NCBI RefSeq assembly: GCF_001940245.1
Contig: NZ_MJIG01000001.1
Location: 1-64,000 of the forward strand
Origin: Anaerostipes sp. 992a
Lineage (GTDB): Bacteria; Bacillota; Clostridia; Lachnospirales; Lachnospiraceae
Reading direction: 5' to 3'
DNA: 64,000 nt
Under the pieces are notes generated by a model. That model saw only the letters and a list, made by a program, of their open reading frames with translations. It ran no database searches and had not been told where the DNA came from. Numbering within the stretch: position 1 is the stretch's first letter; the number at the start of each line of letters is the position of its first letter. Shown here in pieces: positions 8,902-18,310 of this stretch. Both the position numbers and the translations under genes were made by a program.

Positions 8902-9773
8902 TCTATGTAAACGGTTTATATAAAGGCTATGGGAAGGAGCCGGTATTAAAGAATATTACGTTTCATGTGGAGAAAGGGACGATTCATGGACTGATCGGAA
9001 GAAATGGTTCAGGGAAGACCACATTGATCAAATGCCTGACTGGAATTTATCGCCCGGATCGGGGAAGCATCCAGATCTGTGGGGGAGATATTTATGATCA
9101 ACCGCGTATTAAGGAAAAGGTTGGTTATGTGGCAGACCGAAATGAGTATTTTTCCAACTATCATGTGGATGAAATCATTGACTTGTATGCAGAATTGTAT
9201 CCAACGTTTCAGAGAGATGATTTTAACGATTTTAATGAGGTGATGGGGATTGATGAGCGCAAGTTCATTAAACAGCTCTCAAAGGGGCAGAAGATGCGTC
9301 TGGCAATGATTTTAAACCTATCCATGCATCCAGAGCTGATGATCCTTGATGAACCTACAGAAGGGTTGGATGTCATTGCAAAGCGGCAGGTGATGGACTT
9401 TATCATCAAAGAGGTAGAGGAAAGGAATATGACAGTATTGATTACTTCTCACCATTTGAATGAACTGGAAAATTTCTGTGACAGTATGACCATGATTCGG
9501 GATGGACAGATCATCGGTGGAGGAAGTATTGATGAGATGAAAGAAGCTATTACCAAGCTTCAAATTGTAATGGAAAAGGGACTTCCAAAAGGCTTTGATC
9601 AATGGGAAGGCATCTTGCATTATTCCAATCTGGGAAGCATTTATACCATTGTCTGGAAGGGATTTGATGAAGCTTGTGAGAAAGCATTAAGAGCTGCGGG
9701 AGCCAGCCTGATTGAGGAGATACCAATTTCGTTAGAGGAGATCTTCTTATACGAGAACTGGGGGAATGAGTAG
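8898..9773 (+). CDS. ABC transporter ATP-binding protein
   Basis: 291 residues. Walker A GRNGSGKTT near residue 35, Q-loop region, signature LSKGQKMRLA (LSKGQ in place of LSGGQ), Walker B LMILDEPTEGLD, and the switch His in ITSHH. It energises the membrane proteins encoded immediately downstream; the gene overlaps the first of these by 8 bp. With a YtrA-type regulator the system may respond to cell-envelope stress or antibiotics, but the substrate cannot be read from sequence. Confidence 0.92.
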   Translation: MIYVNGLYKGYGKEPVLKNITFHVEKGTIHGLIGRNGSGKTTLIKCLTGIYRPDRGSIQICGGDIYDQPRIKEKVGYVADRNEYFSNYHVDEIIDLYAELYPTFQRDDFNDFNEVMGIDERKFIKQLSKGQKMRLAMILNLSMHPELMILDEPTEGLDVIAKRQVMDFIIKEVEERNMTVLITSHHLNELENFCDSMTMIRDGQIIGGGSIDEMKEAITKLQIVMEKGLPKGFDQWEGILHYSNLGSIYTIVWKGFDEACEKALRAAGASLIEEIPISLEEIFLYENWGNE

Positions 9774-10905
9774 GATGAAGCGATATTATAGAAAGAGAAA
9801 TGGAATCGTTTTTTTCATCAGTATAGTAATCATCTTTTTATATCTGACGACGGTAGACTGGGATCGAAGTCAATGGGGACTTTCAGGGATTTTAAACATT
9901 ATAACGGATTATTACATGCCATTTGTACATCTTCTGATTTTAGGAGTTTCCTTGATCGTAACCCATTCTTATTTGGTAACTGTAAAAGGACGGAGAGAGG
10001 GGGAACTGTTTTATGTGCTTCCGGTCAGGCGACAGGATGTCTGGATGAATCAGTGGAAAGGCATTTGTGGATTTGTTGTGCTGTCCTGGATGATGGCGGG
10101 AATCATGATGATAGTTGCCGCAGGAAAGAATCTGTCAGAGGTTTCTAAGACAGATATGGGATTGAGCTTTCTTGCATACATCCTTTTGGATGTCATGTTG
10201 GTCAGCCTGCTAATGTGGCTGCATACCAAAGTGAAAAGCAACAAAAAGGTGTTGGGCGTTTATTTTGGAGGTTTTGGAATTTGCATTTTATTCCTGCAAA
10301 ACGTGACCAAATTTATTTTTATGTATTTAAAGGGAAACGGTGTTGGACTGTATTCCTGGCTCAATAATATCTTGTATACGTTCCTTTATCCCAAACAGGC
10401 ATCTCAACATTATTTTAAGATGCTGGGAGAGGAAAGAATGGAAATGTTGATATTCGAAAATGCCAATGATTATCATCTGAATATATTTCAATGGCAGATT
10501 TCCCATTATGCATATATTTATATTGTTATGGCCTTGATCTTGATCCTTTTGATTCTGTTTTTTGTAAAAAGTGGGAAAAAAGATGCAGAAAAAATGCCGG
10601 AAGTTATGGAGAGAAAATGGCCAATCACGGTTGTGGCAGTCTGGATGCTCGTATTTTCTATTCTTGTAGAATGTGCAAATCTGGCTTCAGAGATATATAA
10701 TCTGGGGGAACAAAGCATATGCATAGACAGTATTGGAATGAAGTGCTTTTCTTATTATAACAATCCGGGAGGAACTATAGAAGCTGGAAAGGCTATGGGA
10801 TTGCTTTTGGCAAGTGTTGTGATAGCAGGGCTGATTATGATCGTTAGTAACAAACTAGCAGGGGTGACAGGGAAAAGACATAAGACAGGAAAGGAGAGAT
10901 TCTGA
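9766..10905 (+). CDS. ABC transporter membrane protein
   Basis: 379 residues with about seven hydrophobic segments (near 14-28, 45-70, 100-120, 130-150, 160-190, 245-270, 285-310) and a last one near 345. The element KGRREGELFYVLPVRRQDVW between early segments is typical of ABC-2 permeases of this operon type. It partners the ATPase upstream. The stop overlaps the next start (TGATG). No close family name can be given. Confidence 0.8.
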   Translation: MSRMKRYYRKRNGIVFFISIVIIFLYLTTVDWDRSQWGLSGILNIITDYYMPFVHLLILGVSLIVTHSYLVTVKGRREGELFYVLPVRRQDVWMNQWKGICGFVVLSWMMAGIMMIVAAGKNLSEVSKTDMGLSFLAYILLDVMLVSLLMWLHTKVKSNKKVLGVYFGGFGICILFLQNVTKFIFMYLKGNGVGLYSWLNNILYTFLYPKQASQHYFKMLGEERMEMLIFENANDYHLNIFQWQISHYAYIYIVMALILILLILFFVKSGKKDAEKMPEVMERKWPITVVAVWMLVFSILVECANLASEIYNLGEQSICIDSIGMKCFSYYNNPGGTIEAGKAMGLLLASVVIAGLIMIVSNKLAGVTGKRHKTGKERF

Positions 10906-12002
10906 TGAAGGGCAGACAGATATGGAAATGTACAGACAGGAGACTGAATAAGATTACCCTGGGGATGGCAGTGATCAGTTGTTTTATGTTATATTGCTTT
11001 TCTGACAATATTGCAACCTTATGGAATAACGGTTATATTAACACTCCCGATATGTATGATGGCTATGTGGATTGTGGAGCAATGAATACTTTATTTGAAA
11101 TATTTAAAGAGATATCTTGTGTATGGCATCTCCTTTTTCTGGTTACCATTGGCTTAATTGTTCTATGCCTTTTCTGGGATATCAGACAGGATGATACAAG
11201 GGAATGGATGTTTTCATTGCCGGTGACAGAACGGGTGCTTTTTGCAAGAGCCTGGCTGCGAGGCGTGTTGGCATATACCATCCCATGGTTACTATATACA
11301 GTTGGAGTGCTTATCCTGAGAGTAAGAAATCTTTCATGGATTCAGGAACTGTACTTGTTAGATGTAAATTGGAAAAAATGGATGGAACTGGAGCAGGTGG
11401 GAAACTATATGAAGATATTGGTTCTCCTTTGGATCTGGGGAACCGCATGCTATAGTATTTTCTTTTTCATGCAAATTGCTTGTAGAAAGAATATACTGGC
11501 AGCTTTATTTGGCACTGGGATTATATGCACACCGGCATATCTTGGTGTAACAATTGCGGGAGGGATCCTACCAGTATATTCTTCGATGAAAATTGTCAAA
11601 ATATTGGAGCGTGTGGTTGGAAGCTGGAAAGATTTAGTTCTACTTGTATTAGATGATATGTATGAAGCAACGGAAGTGGATAGTATGTTTTATTCGATTT
11701 CCTGTAAGATATCCTGGGAAAAGATGGCATTTGCAATTTTGGTAATTGTTATCTGTCTGATGTTGTCCAGATATTATTTTTGCAGAATCAATGATCAGCA
11801 TGTGGAAGGCCTTTTTCGGATTGGATGGATGAGGATTCTTGTGCTGACAGGTTTGGGAGGCTGTATCGGTGTTGGTATCTTTGCCAATCTGGTTCTCTAT
11901 CATGATCTTGAGAATGGATGGCTGGTTCTGTTTGGAATCGCAGGATTTACACTGTTATTTGCAGTAGCAGCTCATAATCTGATGAAAAGGAGGGGATATT
12001 AG
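10905..12002 (+). CDS. ABC transporter membrane protein
   Basis: 365 residues with multiple transmembrane segments and a cytoplasmic stretch DTREWMFSLPVTERVLFARAW matching the equivalent stretch of the preceding permease, so the two probably form a heterodimeric channel. The start follows GGAGAGATTCTG-ATG with a one-base overlap with the upstream stop. Confidence 0.8.
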   Translation: MKGRQIWKCTDRRLNKITLGMAVISCFMLYCFSDNIATLWNNGYINTPDMYDGYVDCGAMNTLFEIFKEISCVWHLLFLVTIGLIVLCLFWDIRQDDTREWMFSLPVTERVLFARAWLRGVLAYTIPWLLYTVGVLILRVRNLSWIQELYLLDVNWKKWMELEQVGNYMKILVLLWIWGTACYSIFFFMQIACRKNILAALFGTGIICTPAYLGVTIAGGILPVYSSMKIVKILERVVGSWKDLVLLVLDDMYEATEVDSMFYSISCKISWEKMAFAILVIVICLMLSRYYFCRINDQHVEGLFRIGWMRILVLTGLGGCIGVGIFANLVLYHDLENGWLVLFGIAGFTLLFAVAAHNLMKRRGY

Positions 12003-13252
12003 TGAGTGTCTGGATTTCTTTTGCAGGTGTTGCCCTGATTCTAATGCTGATCGTAATTGTAGTTTTAAAAAGGCAGAAAGCAACAGTGTTGATGACAAAG
12101 GAGGTACGGGAAAGAAGGCATAGAATCGCCATGGGAACTTCCATAGTCCTGGTGGCAGTATTTTTTCTGCTATCTGTTTCTTATAAGCAGGAGGCTGGAG
12201 CAGTGGGAAGAATGAAACAGGATCTGGAGAATATGGAAAGCCAGAATTGGGATATGGGAGTCAATGAGGAATATGTAAATCAGATTTTAAAGGCGTATAA
12301 TGTTGCGGTAAAATATAACAACAATCTTTCTTCCGCCTCCAAGTTTGAAAAAAAGCTATGGGCAGTGGCAGAGAAAAGTCTACCTGTCTATGACGAAGAA
12401 GTGATGGAGTTTTCCATTGAGTTTTTTGGCAATGAAAAAGAAGGAATCGAGGATGATTGTTTTTTTGGAATGTACGATAGAAAATTAAGTGAATTTTCCT
12501 ATGAACAGAAGGGAAATGGAATCTATTGTTATTGCAAAAAGCATGGAACATTGTCCCAAATCTTTCCGTATCATATGTATGAGCAAAAATGGGTAAAGGA
12601 ACTGGAGGATCAGGGATTAGAGGGACTGGCAGACTGGATGAAGCGAATGGAAGAAAGGGGAGTGGAGGCAACAACAAAGGATCAGAAGAAGGTGAGAATT
12701 ATGGAAAGCGGAGGTGAGAAGATCTTTCAGGGAATCCAGGTGGTTTATGATTCTGGCGGTATCTATTTCCGGGCGAATAGAAAGCAGTTAAAAAACTATC
12801 GGTATCTGGATGAGGTGCAGACGGTTGTGGAGAATTGCGGATGGATGGTAGAGAATTTGATGAGTCAGGGATATTATAAAGGAATAGGCTGTTATTTATA
12901 TAAAGATGATAAAACGGCCTATGATGATGGCAGCGATGGAAAGGGAATAAGAGCTATTCTGACCATGGATGAAACAGGAATCCTTCAGCTGGATTTTTTT
13001 ATAGAACGAGCAGGAATCCTTTATGGAGATCCTTTGTTTGAGGAAGAAGAACGAGAACCGGTGCAGCAGCTATTTGTATTGTTTGGGATGGAAGAGGCTC
13101 AGGCAAGCCGGTTGGCAGGACAGCTGTCATGCATAAAAAATGATGAAAAGGGCAGCAGGGATGGCTATCAATGGAAGATTTCCCGTGGTACGGTTTATAC
13201 GGATGAATCGGGTAAGAATATAAATTATAAACTGACTTTATATAAAAAATAA
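12002..13252 (+). CDS. membrane-anchored protein of unknown function in the ABC operon
   Basis: 416 residues from a GTG overlapping the previous stop, with AGGAGGGG upstream. Two N-terminal transmembrane helices (about 3-21 and 42-60) are followed by a long soluble, probably extracytoplasmic domain rich in Tyr, Glu and Gly. No catalytic motif is recognised. Its place as fourth gene of the operon suggests an accessory or sensing role for the transporter. Confidence 0.7.
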   Translation: MSVWISFAGVALILMLIVIVVLKRQKATVLMTKEVRERRHRIAMGTSIVLVAVFFLLSVSYKQEAGAVGRMKQDLENMESQNWDMGVNEEYVNQILKAYNVAVKYNNNLSSASKFEKKLWAVAEKSLPVYDEEVMEFSIEFFGNEKEGIEDDCFFGMYDRKLSEFSYEQKGNGIYCYCKKHGTLSQIFPYHMYEQKWVKELEDQGLEGLADWMKRMEERGVEATTKDQKKVRIMESGGEKIFQGIQVVYDSGGIYFRANRKQLKNYRYLDEVQTVVENCGWMVENLMSQGYYKGIGCYLYKDDKTAYDDGSDGKGIRAILTMDETGILQLDFFIERAGILYGDPLFEEEEREPVQQLFVLFGMEEAQASRLAGQLSCIKNDEKGSRDGYQWKISRGTVYTDESGKNINYKLTLYKK

Positions 13253-13289
13253 AAGCTGATATAATTGCTGTGAAAGGCAGGGAAAGAGA

Positions 13290-13847
13290 ATGAAACAATT
13301 GATTTTAGCCTCTGGGTCACCACGGAGAAAGGAGATCCTTGAGCAGGTGGGAATGACATTTAAGGTCATTCCAAGTCAGGTAGAGGAAGTGATTACCAAA
13401 GAGATTCCGGCGGAAATCGTGATGGAACTATCCAGACAGAAGGCGATGGATGTATATCAGCAGCTGGGCGATGAGAGTGTCATCGTACTAGGTGCTGATA
13501 CGGTAGTAGCCTACGATGGAAAGATTCTTGGAAAGCCAAAGGATAAACAGGAAGCCAGAGAAATGCTTGCCATGTTAAGTGGCGAAAAACATTTTGTATA
13601 TACTGGCGTGACGTTGGTTACGAATAAGGAAGAGAAGACCTTTTATGAAGAGACCATGGTAGAGTTTTATCCACTTTCAGAAGGGGAAATGGAAGCTTAT
13701 ATTGCTTCTGGAGAAAGCATGGATAAGGCAGGTGCATATGGAATTCAGGGAAAGGCAGCAGCTTTTATCAAAGGAATCTGTGGAGATTATTATAACGTGG
13801 TAGGACTTCCGATTGCCAGTGTAATGAGAAATTTACAGAAAATGTAA
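13290..13847 (+). CDS. maf: Maf-family nucleoside triphosphate pyrophosphatase
   Basis: 185 residues. N-terminal LASGSPRRKEIL is the Maf signature. GADTVV and GKPKDKQEAREML follow, then the GAYGIQGKAAAFI motif near residue 150. The family hydrolyses dTTP/UTP and modified nucleotides to monophosphates and was first linked to septation arrest. ATG preceded by GGGAAAGAGA. It is separated from pyrG by a long segment that appears to encode an RNA. Confidence 0.94.
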   Translation: MKQLILASGSPRRKEILEQVGMTFKVIPSQVEEVITKEIPAEIVMELSRQKAMDVYQQLGDESVIVLGADTVVAYDGKILGKPKDKQEAREMLAMLSGEKHFVYTGVTLVTNKEEKTFYEETMVEFYPLSEGEMEAYIASGESMDKAGAYGIQGKAAAFIKGICGDYYNVVGLPIASVMRNLQKM

Positions 13848-13855
13848 ATTAATAG

Positions 13856-13884
13856 TTGAAATGTAAAAAAATGTATGTTAATAT
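13856..13884 (+). promoter_or_regulatory. promoter of the 13.9-kb small RNA
   Basis: TTGAAA (13856-13861), 17-bp spacer, TAATAT (13879-13884). The expected start about 7 nt later is 13891, the first base of the long inverted repeat. Confidence 0.65.
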
Positions 13885-13890
13885 AAGGTT

Positions 13891-14097
13891 AGAAAGAATA
13901 AGGCAGCAAAAGCTTATTCATCTGACATTCAGGACGTTTAATACTCTAAGAAGATATCCCCATTAAGTGTATGAATTCAGAAAGAACAATCATCCATCTC
14001 GACTTTATGATACAAGATTCAATCCAAACAAACGTTTAAATACTAATTTTTTCTTTCTTTTATTATATTATAAGCTGCTATATGCCTTATTCTTTCT
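13891..14097 (+). ncRNA. putative small RNA with 6S-like layout
   Basis: No plausible ORF. The ends are perfectly complementary over 15 nt, AGAAAGAATAAGGCA (13891-13905) with TGCCTTATTCTTTCT (14083-14097). After an internal loop a second helix forms, AGCTTAT (13911-13917) with ATAAGCT (14070-14076). Then comes a large AT-rich central bubble and an apical hairpin region (CTGA-C-ATTC with GAATTCAG). A 200-nt rod with closing stem, central bubble and apical stem is the 6S RNA layout, and the promoter places its 5' end at the first paired base. Identity as ssrS is inferred; no terminator with a T run follows, so the 3' end may be processed. Confidence 0.5.
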
Positions 14098-14325
14098 ATC
14101 AAAAATGAAGGACAAAAAGGATATCGTAAGGTATCTGATATAAGAAGGAGGGTGCCAAGTGCCTTCCTTTCTGTGCTGGAGCATAAAAATCCAAAGAATA
14201 TGGAAAAACACTAGAAAATACTGTACTTTCCATGTATAATGTGGTAGTATTATTCTTTAAATTATGAGAATTTTTAAATGACAAGAAAGTACTAATTATT
14301 TTGCAGATTAACAGGAGGATAAATC
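14098..14325 (+). promoter_or_regulatory. pyrG upstream region
   Basis: No gene. A TATAAT box at 14235-14240 with a weak -35 region is the best pyrG promoter candidate. A hairpin-like segment pairs AAGGAGGGTGC with GCCTTCCTT near 14146-14170 but lacks a T run. SD AACAGGAGGATAA precedes the ATG. Confidence 0.4.
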
Positions 14326-15942
14326 ATGCCAGTTAAGTACGTATTCGTAACGGGTGGAGTTGTGTCCGGACTTGGGAAAGGAATTACAGCCGCTTCCCTG
14401 GGACGACTATTAAAAGCGAGAGGTTATAAGGTAACGAGTCAGAAATTTGATCCATATATTAATATTGATCCAGGTACTATGAATCCAATTCAGCATGGAG
14501 AAGTATTCGTTACAGATGATGGTGCGGAGACAGACCTGGATTTAGGGCACTATGAAAGATTTATCGATGAAGGTTTAAATAAAAAATCTAACGTAACAAC
14601 AGGAAAGGTATACTGGAGTATTCTTTCAAAAGAACGTCGAGGAGATTTTGGGGGTAATACAGTACAGGTAATTCCTCATATTACCAATGAGATCAAAAGT
14701 CGTTTTTACCGCGGAGATGATCAGGCGACGGCTCAGGAAGTAGCAATTATTGAAATTGGCGGTACAGTAGGCGATATCGAAAGTCAGCCATTTTTAGAAG
14801 CATTGAGACAGTTCCAGCATGAAGTGGGTCGTGAAAACTGTATTCTGATTCATGTTACGTTGATTCCATACTTAAAAGCATCTAAGGAATTAAAGACAAA
14901 GCCAACACAGGCAAGTGTTAAGGACCTGCAGGGAATGGGAATTCAGCCAGATATCTTAGTATGTCGTTCTGATTACCCATTAGATTCTGCAATTCGTAAT
15001 AAGATTGCACAGTTCTGTAATGTAGATCGTAACCATGTTATTCAGAATCTGGATGCAGAAGTATTATATGAAGTTCCGTTGATGATGGAAGAAGAAAAAC
15101 TTGCTCAGGTTGCATGTGAGTGCTTAAAGCTGCCTTGTCCAGAACCAGATCTGGCAGATTGGATCCGTATGATCGATGCATGGAAGAATCCAAAGCATAA
15201 AGTAACCGTTGCATTAGTTGGAAAGTATGTAAGCCTTCACGATGCATACATCAGCGTTGTAGAATCTTTAAAACACGGTGGTGTTGCTAATGATACAGAT
15301 GTGGAGATTAAGTGGGTGGATTCAGAGAGAATCAGCTCCTATAATGTAAAAGAAGTATTAGGCAAAGTAGATGCGATCATCGTACCAGGTGGATTTGGAG
15401 ACCGTGGTATTGAAGGAATGATCGAATCTATTAAGTATGCAAGAGAGAACAAGGTTCCTTATCTTGGCTTATGTCTTGGTATGCAGCTGACATTGGTAGA
15501 ATATGCACGCCATGTCATTGGCTGGAAGGATGCACACAGTCATGAATTCAGTGAAACGACAAAACATCCGGTTATTCATATTATGCCGGATCAGGATGGA
15601 GTGACAGATCTTGGAGGAACTTTAAGACTTGGATCTTATCCTTGTATTTTGGCGGATCAGTCAAAAGCATATGAATTATATGGAGAAAAAGAAATTCACG
15701 AACGTCACAGACATCGTTATGAAGTGAATAATGAATATAGAGATGCATTTGTAGAGAATGGAATGATGCTTTCTGGATGCTCTCCAGATGGAAGAATCGT
15801 AGAGATGATCGAGATTCCATCTCATCCTTGGTTTATTGCTACACAGGCTCATCCAGAGTTTAAGTCAAGACCGAATAAACCACATCCATTATTCAAAGGA
15901 TTTATCAAAGCAGCTTTGGATTATCAGGCAGCTCACAAATAG
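14326..15942 (+). CDS. pyrG: CTP synthase
   Basis: 538 residues, the usual length. The N-terminal synthetase domain (about 1-267) opens with [17 protein letters not shown], the P-loop-like ATP site, and contains the UTP-site element [11 protein letters not shown]. The C-terminal class I glutamine amidotransferase domain has its nucleophile in GLCLGMQL and the catalytic His/Glu in [12 protein letters not shown]. It makes CTP from UTP, ATP and glutamine. Monocistronic, ending in a strong terminator. Confidence 0.98.
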   Translation: MPVKYVFVTGGVVSGLGKGITAASLGRLLKARGYKVTSQKFDPYINIDPGTMNPIQHGEVFVTDDGAETDLDLGHYERFIDEGLNKKSNVTTGKVYWSILSKERRGDFGGNTVQVIPHITNEIKSRFYRGDDQATAQEVAIIEIGGTVGDIESQPFLEALRQFQHEVGRENCILIHVTLIPYLKASKELKTKPTQASVKDLQGMGIQPDILVCRSDYPLDSAIRNKIAQFCNVDRNHVIQNLDAEVLYEVPLMMEEEKLAQVACECLKLPCPEPDLADWIRMIDAWKNPKHKVTVALVGKYVSLHDAYISVVESLKHGGVANDTDVEIKWVDSERISSYNVKEVLGKVDAIIVPGGFGDRGIEGMIESIKYARENKVPYLGLCLGMQLTLVEYARHVIGWKDAHSHEFSETTKHPVIHIMPDQDGVTDLGGTLRLGSYPCILADQSKAYELYGEKEIHERHRHRYEVNNEYRDAFVENGMMLSGCSPDGRIVEMIEIPSHPWFIATQAHPEFKSRPNKPHPLFKGFIKAALDYQAAHK

Positions 15943-15960
15943 AAAGATCATAATTTATGA

Positions 15961-16017
15961 AAGAGGGATTTCCGCAATGACTAAATTTTAGTTAGGGTGG
16001 AAATCCCTTCTTTTTTT
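15961..16017 (+). terminator. pyrG terminator
   Basis: AGGGATTTCC pairs with GGAAATCCCT around an inner CTAA/TTAG hairpin, followed by TTCTTTTTTT. Confidence 0.92.
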
Positions 16018-16025
16018 AATATAGC

Positions 16026-16832
16026 AAATGCGGGTTTCTTTGACTATGGGGTAGTGAGTGAGAACGAAGTCATTCCAGTCAGCAATCAAGCTACGGAGCT
16101 TCCAAATCTGATACATGTTTTCTTTTTTTCTACACCATAACAGACGAAAATCTTATCCCTCGTCCATTCACAAATGGCTATGTAAGCCAGCTTCCAGCCA
16201 TTTGTCCTTATGGACGACCAAAAGCACTGCTTTTGGTAAAGATTTTCTGCCTGAGAAAACATGTAAGCTCCTCCGCAGATTGCTTTACCGGAATGGTTTC
16301 GTTCTTTGTAGTGTATTGGCTTCTCCCATATTCATGTGGAGAAACGGAGTGTGGCAAAGAAGAAGGCTTTTTCATAGACCATATCCCCGTTTTCCCAACT
16401 TATATAGATGCAATATTATAAAAACGGTATCATTTCAGTCAGGGATCAGGCTGCGGAGCTTCCAAACCTGATACATGTTTTTCCTATATTCATATGGAGA
16501 AACGGAACATGGAAAAGAAGAAAACTTCTCCGAAAGCGACATATGCGGAATGTTAGAACAACCTGTTGGCTGGATTCTATCACCAGAACTGCTTCAGGCA
16601 TCGAAGATGACTGTTTTCCATAGGACAGTTGGTAGGGAAGTTTACTTACCTTTCCAACTGTTATGGAAAAAAGGAATGCAGTTCGTCTTGTGTCATGCCA
16701 AGCCCGACTAGCGGAGCGGATTAGGGTTTGGCTCGGGGTAAATCCAGACAGCTTTGGTTGTTCTTACGTTCTGGCATCCTAGGCGCAGGAGGAGAAATTT
16801 TCTTCTTCATTTAGTCCACAAAACCCGCATTT
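16026..16832 (+). ncRNA. large structured non-coding RNA, about 807 nt
   Basis: No credible ORF, yet dense nested complementarity. A perfect 12-bp helix closes the ends: AAATGCGGGTTT (16026-16037) with AAACCCGCATTT (16821-16832). Inner helices include TATGG..GTAG/CTAC..CCATA (16045-16054/16130-16139), GAAAATCTTA/TAAAGATTTTC (16146-16155/16237-16247) enclosing ACAAATGGCT/AGCCATTTGT (16170/16196) and CCAAAAGC/GCTTTTGG (16218/16229), CCGTTTT/AAAACGG (16387/16421), TTTTCCAT..ACAGTTGG/CCAACTGT..ATGGAAAA (16614-16632/16654-16670) and GCCAAGCCC/GGGTTTGGC (16697/16724). A 46-nt module is repeated at 16076 and 16436. Size and complexity resemble ROOL/GOLLD-type giant RNAs; the family is not assigned. 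TAATAT at 16017-16022 is a possible -10 box. Strand is inferred from that box and from co-orientation with pyrG. Confidence 0.75.
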
Positions 16833-16837
16833 TATAG

Positions 16838-16910
16838 AAAAAGCCAAGGAACTGTGCTTCAGAAGTGAAACCGTTTCACTTCGTTTTGCCACAGTCCCTT
16901 GGCTTTAAAA
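16838..16910. terminator. bidirectional terminator between the large RNA and amtB
   Basis: AAAGCCAAGG(A)ACTGTG pairs with CACAGT(CC)CTTGGCTTT, enclosing GAAGTGAAAC/GTTTCACTTC. A-rich before and T-rich after, so it can serve both the plus-strand RNA and minus-strand amtB. Confidence 0.85.
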
Positions 16911-16939
16911 CATTTTATAAAATAGTGGGAATAGGAATC

Positions 16940-18187
16940 TTAGTTATTAGAATTGATCTGGAAGTCTGCGTATGCGCTCATACCATGTTCAGAAATATCC
17001 ATACCAATTTCTTCGTCTTCTGCGTCTGCTCTTAAACCAACAGTTACGGCAATTCCCTTGAAGATGATGAAGGCAAGAATGCAAGTGTAAATTCCAACAC
17101 ATGCAATACCAAGTGCCTGAACACCGATGAAGTGCGCTCTTGTCATGCCAGCTTCTGCTAAGAAGTCAGGAAGTGCAAATACACCAGTTAAGAAGGTACC
17201 GACAACACCACATCCTAAGTGAACACCACATGCACCAACAGGGTCATCAATTTTTAATACTTTATCTAAAAATTCGATAATAGCGATAACAACGATACCA
17301 CAGATGACACCGATTGCCATAGCTCCATAATATCCTACGATGTCACAACCGGCAGTAATACCAACCAGACCAGCTAAGGAAGCATTCAATGTCATGGAAA
17401 CATCAGGTTTGCCGTAACGTACCCATGTAACGATCAAAGCAGTTAAGGTTGCTGTACAAGCGGCAAGGTTTGTTGTAACAGCGATATGTCCAAGAGTATC
17501 TGTAGCAGCGGTTGTAGAACCACAGTTGAATCCAAACCAGCAGAACCATAAGATGAATACACCTAAAGCACCAAGTGGAATGTTATGTCCTGGAATAGCC
17601 TGAGGTTTACCATCTTTGTATTTACCAATACGAGGGCCAACGATAGAGGCACCAACTAATGCACACCAACCACCAACGGAGTGAACAGCTGTAGATCCAG
17701 CGAAATCATGGAATCCCATAGTAGATAAGAATCCACCACCCCAGATCCAATGACCAGTAATAGGATAGATCAGAATACTAATCAATGCACTATAGATTAA
17801 GTAAGAAGAGAATTTTGTTCTTTCAGCCATAGCTCCTGATACGATAGTAGATGCTGTTGCACAGAATACTGTGTGGAAGAATAAGAATACTCCAGGTGCC
17901 AGTGCATCAAATGCATCTAAATCTAAACTAAAAGGATTGAAGAATCCGCTTGTTCCGATGAAAGGATTATCGCCACCAAACATAACAGCGAATCCAAACA
18001 GGAAGAAGAAGATGGATCCTAATACGAAGTCCATTAAGTTTTTCATAATAATGTTACCAGAGTTTTTGGCTCTTGTGAAACCGGTTTCTACCATTGCAAA
18101 TCCGGCCTGCATAAAAAATACTAAAAATGCGGCGATCATCGTCCACATAATATCCATAAGTCTTTGTAATTCTGCAATTTCTGCCAT
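16940..18187 (-). CDS. amtB: ammonium transporter
   Basis: 415 residues with about eleven transmembrane helices. Amt signature stretches are visible: FFMQAGFAMVETGFTRAKNSGNI near the N-terminus, the twin-His pore region (AGSTAVHSVGGWCALVGA, HLGCGVVGTFLTG) and the motif GHWIWGGGFL. It conducts ammonium/ammonia across the membrane. It lies downstream of glnK on the minus strand in the usual glnK-amtB pairing, allowing PII to gate the channel. A good AGGAGG precedes the start. Confidence 0.96.
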   Translation of the reverse strand: MAEIAELQRLMDIMWTMIAAFLVFFMQAGFAMVETGFTRAKNSGNIIMKNLMDFVLGSIFFFLFGFAVMFGGDNPFIGTSGFFNPFSLDLDAFDALAPGVFLFFHTVFCATASTIVSGAMAERTKFSSYLIYSALISILIYPITGHWIWGGGFLSTMGFHDFAGSTAVHSVGGWCALVGASIVGPRIGKYKDGKPQAIPGHNIPLGALGVFILWFCWFGFNCGSTTAATDTLGHIAVTTNLAACTATLTALIVTWVRYGKPDVSMTLNASLAGLVGITAGCDIVGYYGAMAIGVICGIVVIAIIEFLDKVLKIDDPVGACGVHLGCGVVGTFLTGVFALPDFLAEAGMTRAHFIGVQALGIACVGIYTCILAFIIFKGIAVTVGLRADAEDEEIGMDISEHGMSAYADFQINSNN

Positions 18188-18310
18188 TTTTATATCCTCC
18201 TTTTTGAAAACAAAAAAGGGGATAATTCTTCATCAGATAGAAGTGGATAGAACCTATCTGATTAACAATTATCCCCATTGATAATAAATTGATTGAACTG
18301 CTTCATAATA

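Noticed and set aside
14228-14240. Extended -10 element for pyrG
   Set aside because: TG lies directly against TATAAT without the one-base gap required for TGnTATAAT.
16115-16711. Several 60-118 codon frames inside the large RNA region
   Set aside because: They overlap each other in different frames, lack SDs, are rich in Cys/Trp/Arg from chance codons, and do not follow the repeat boundaries.
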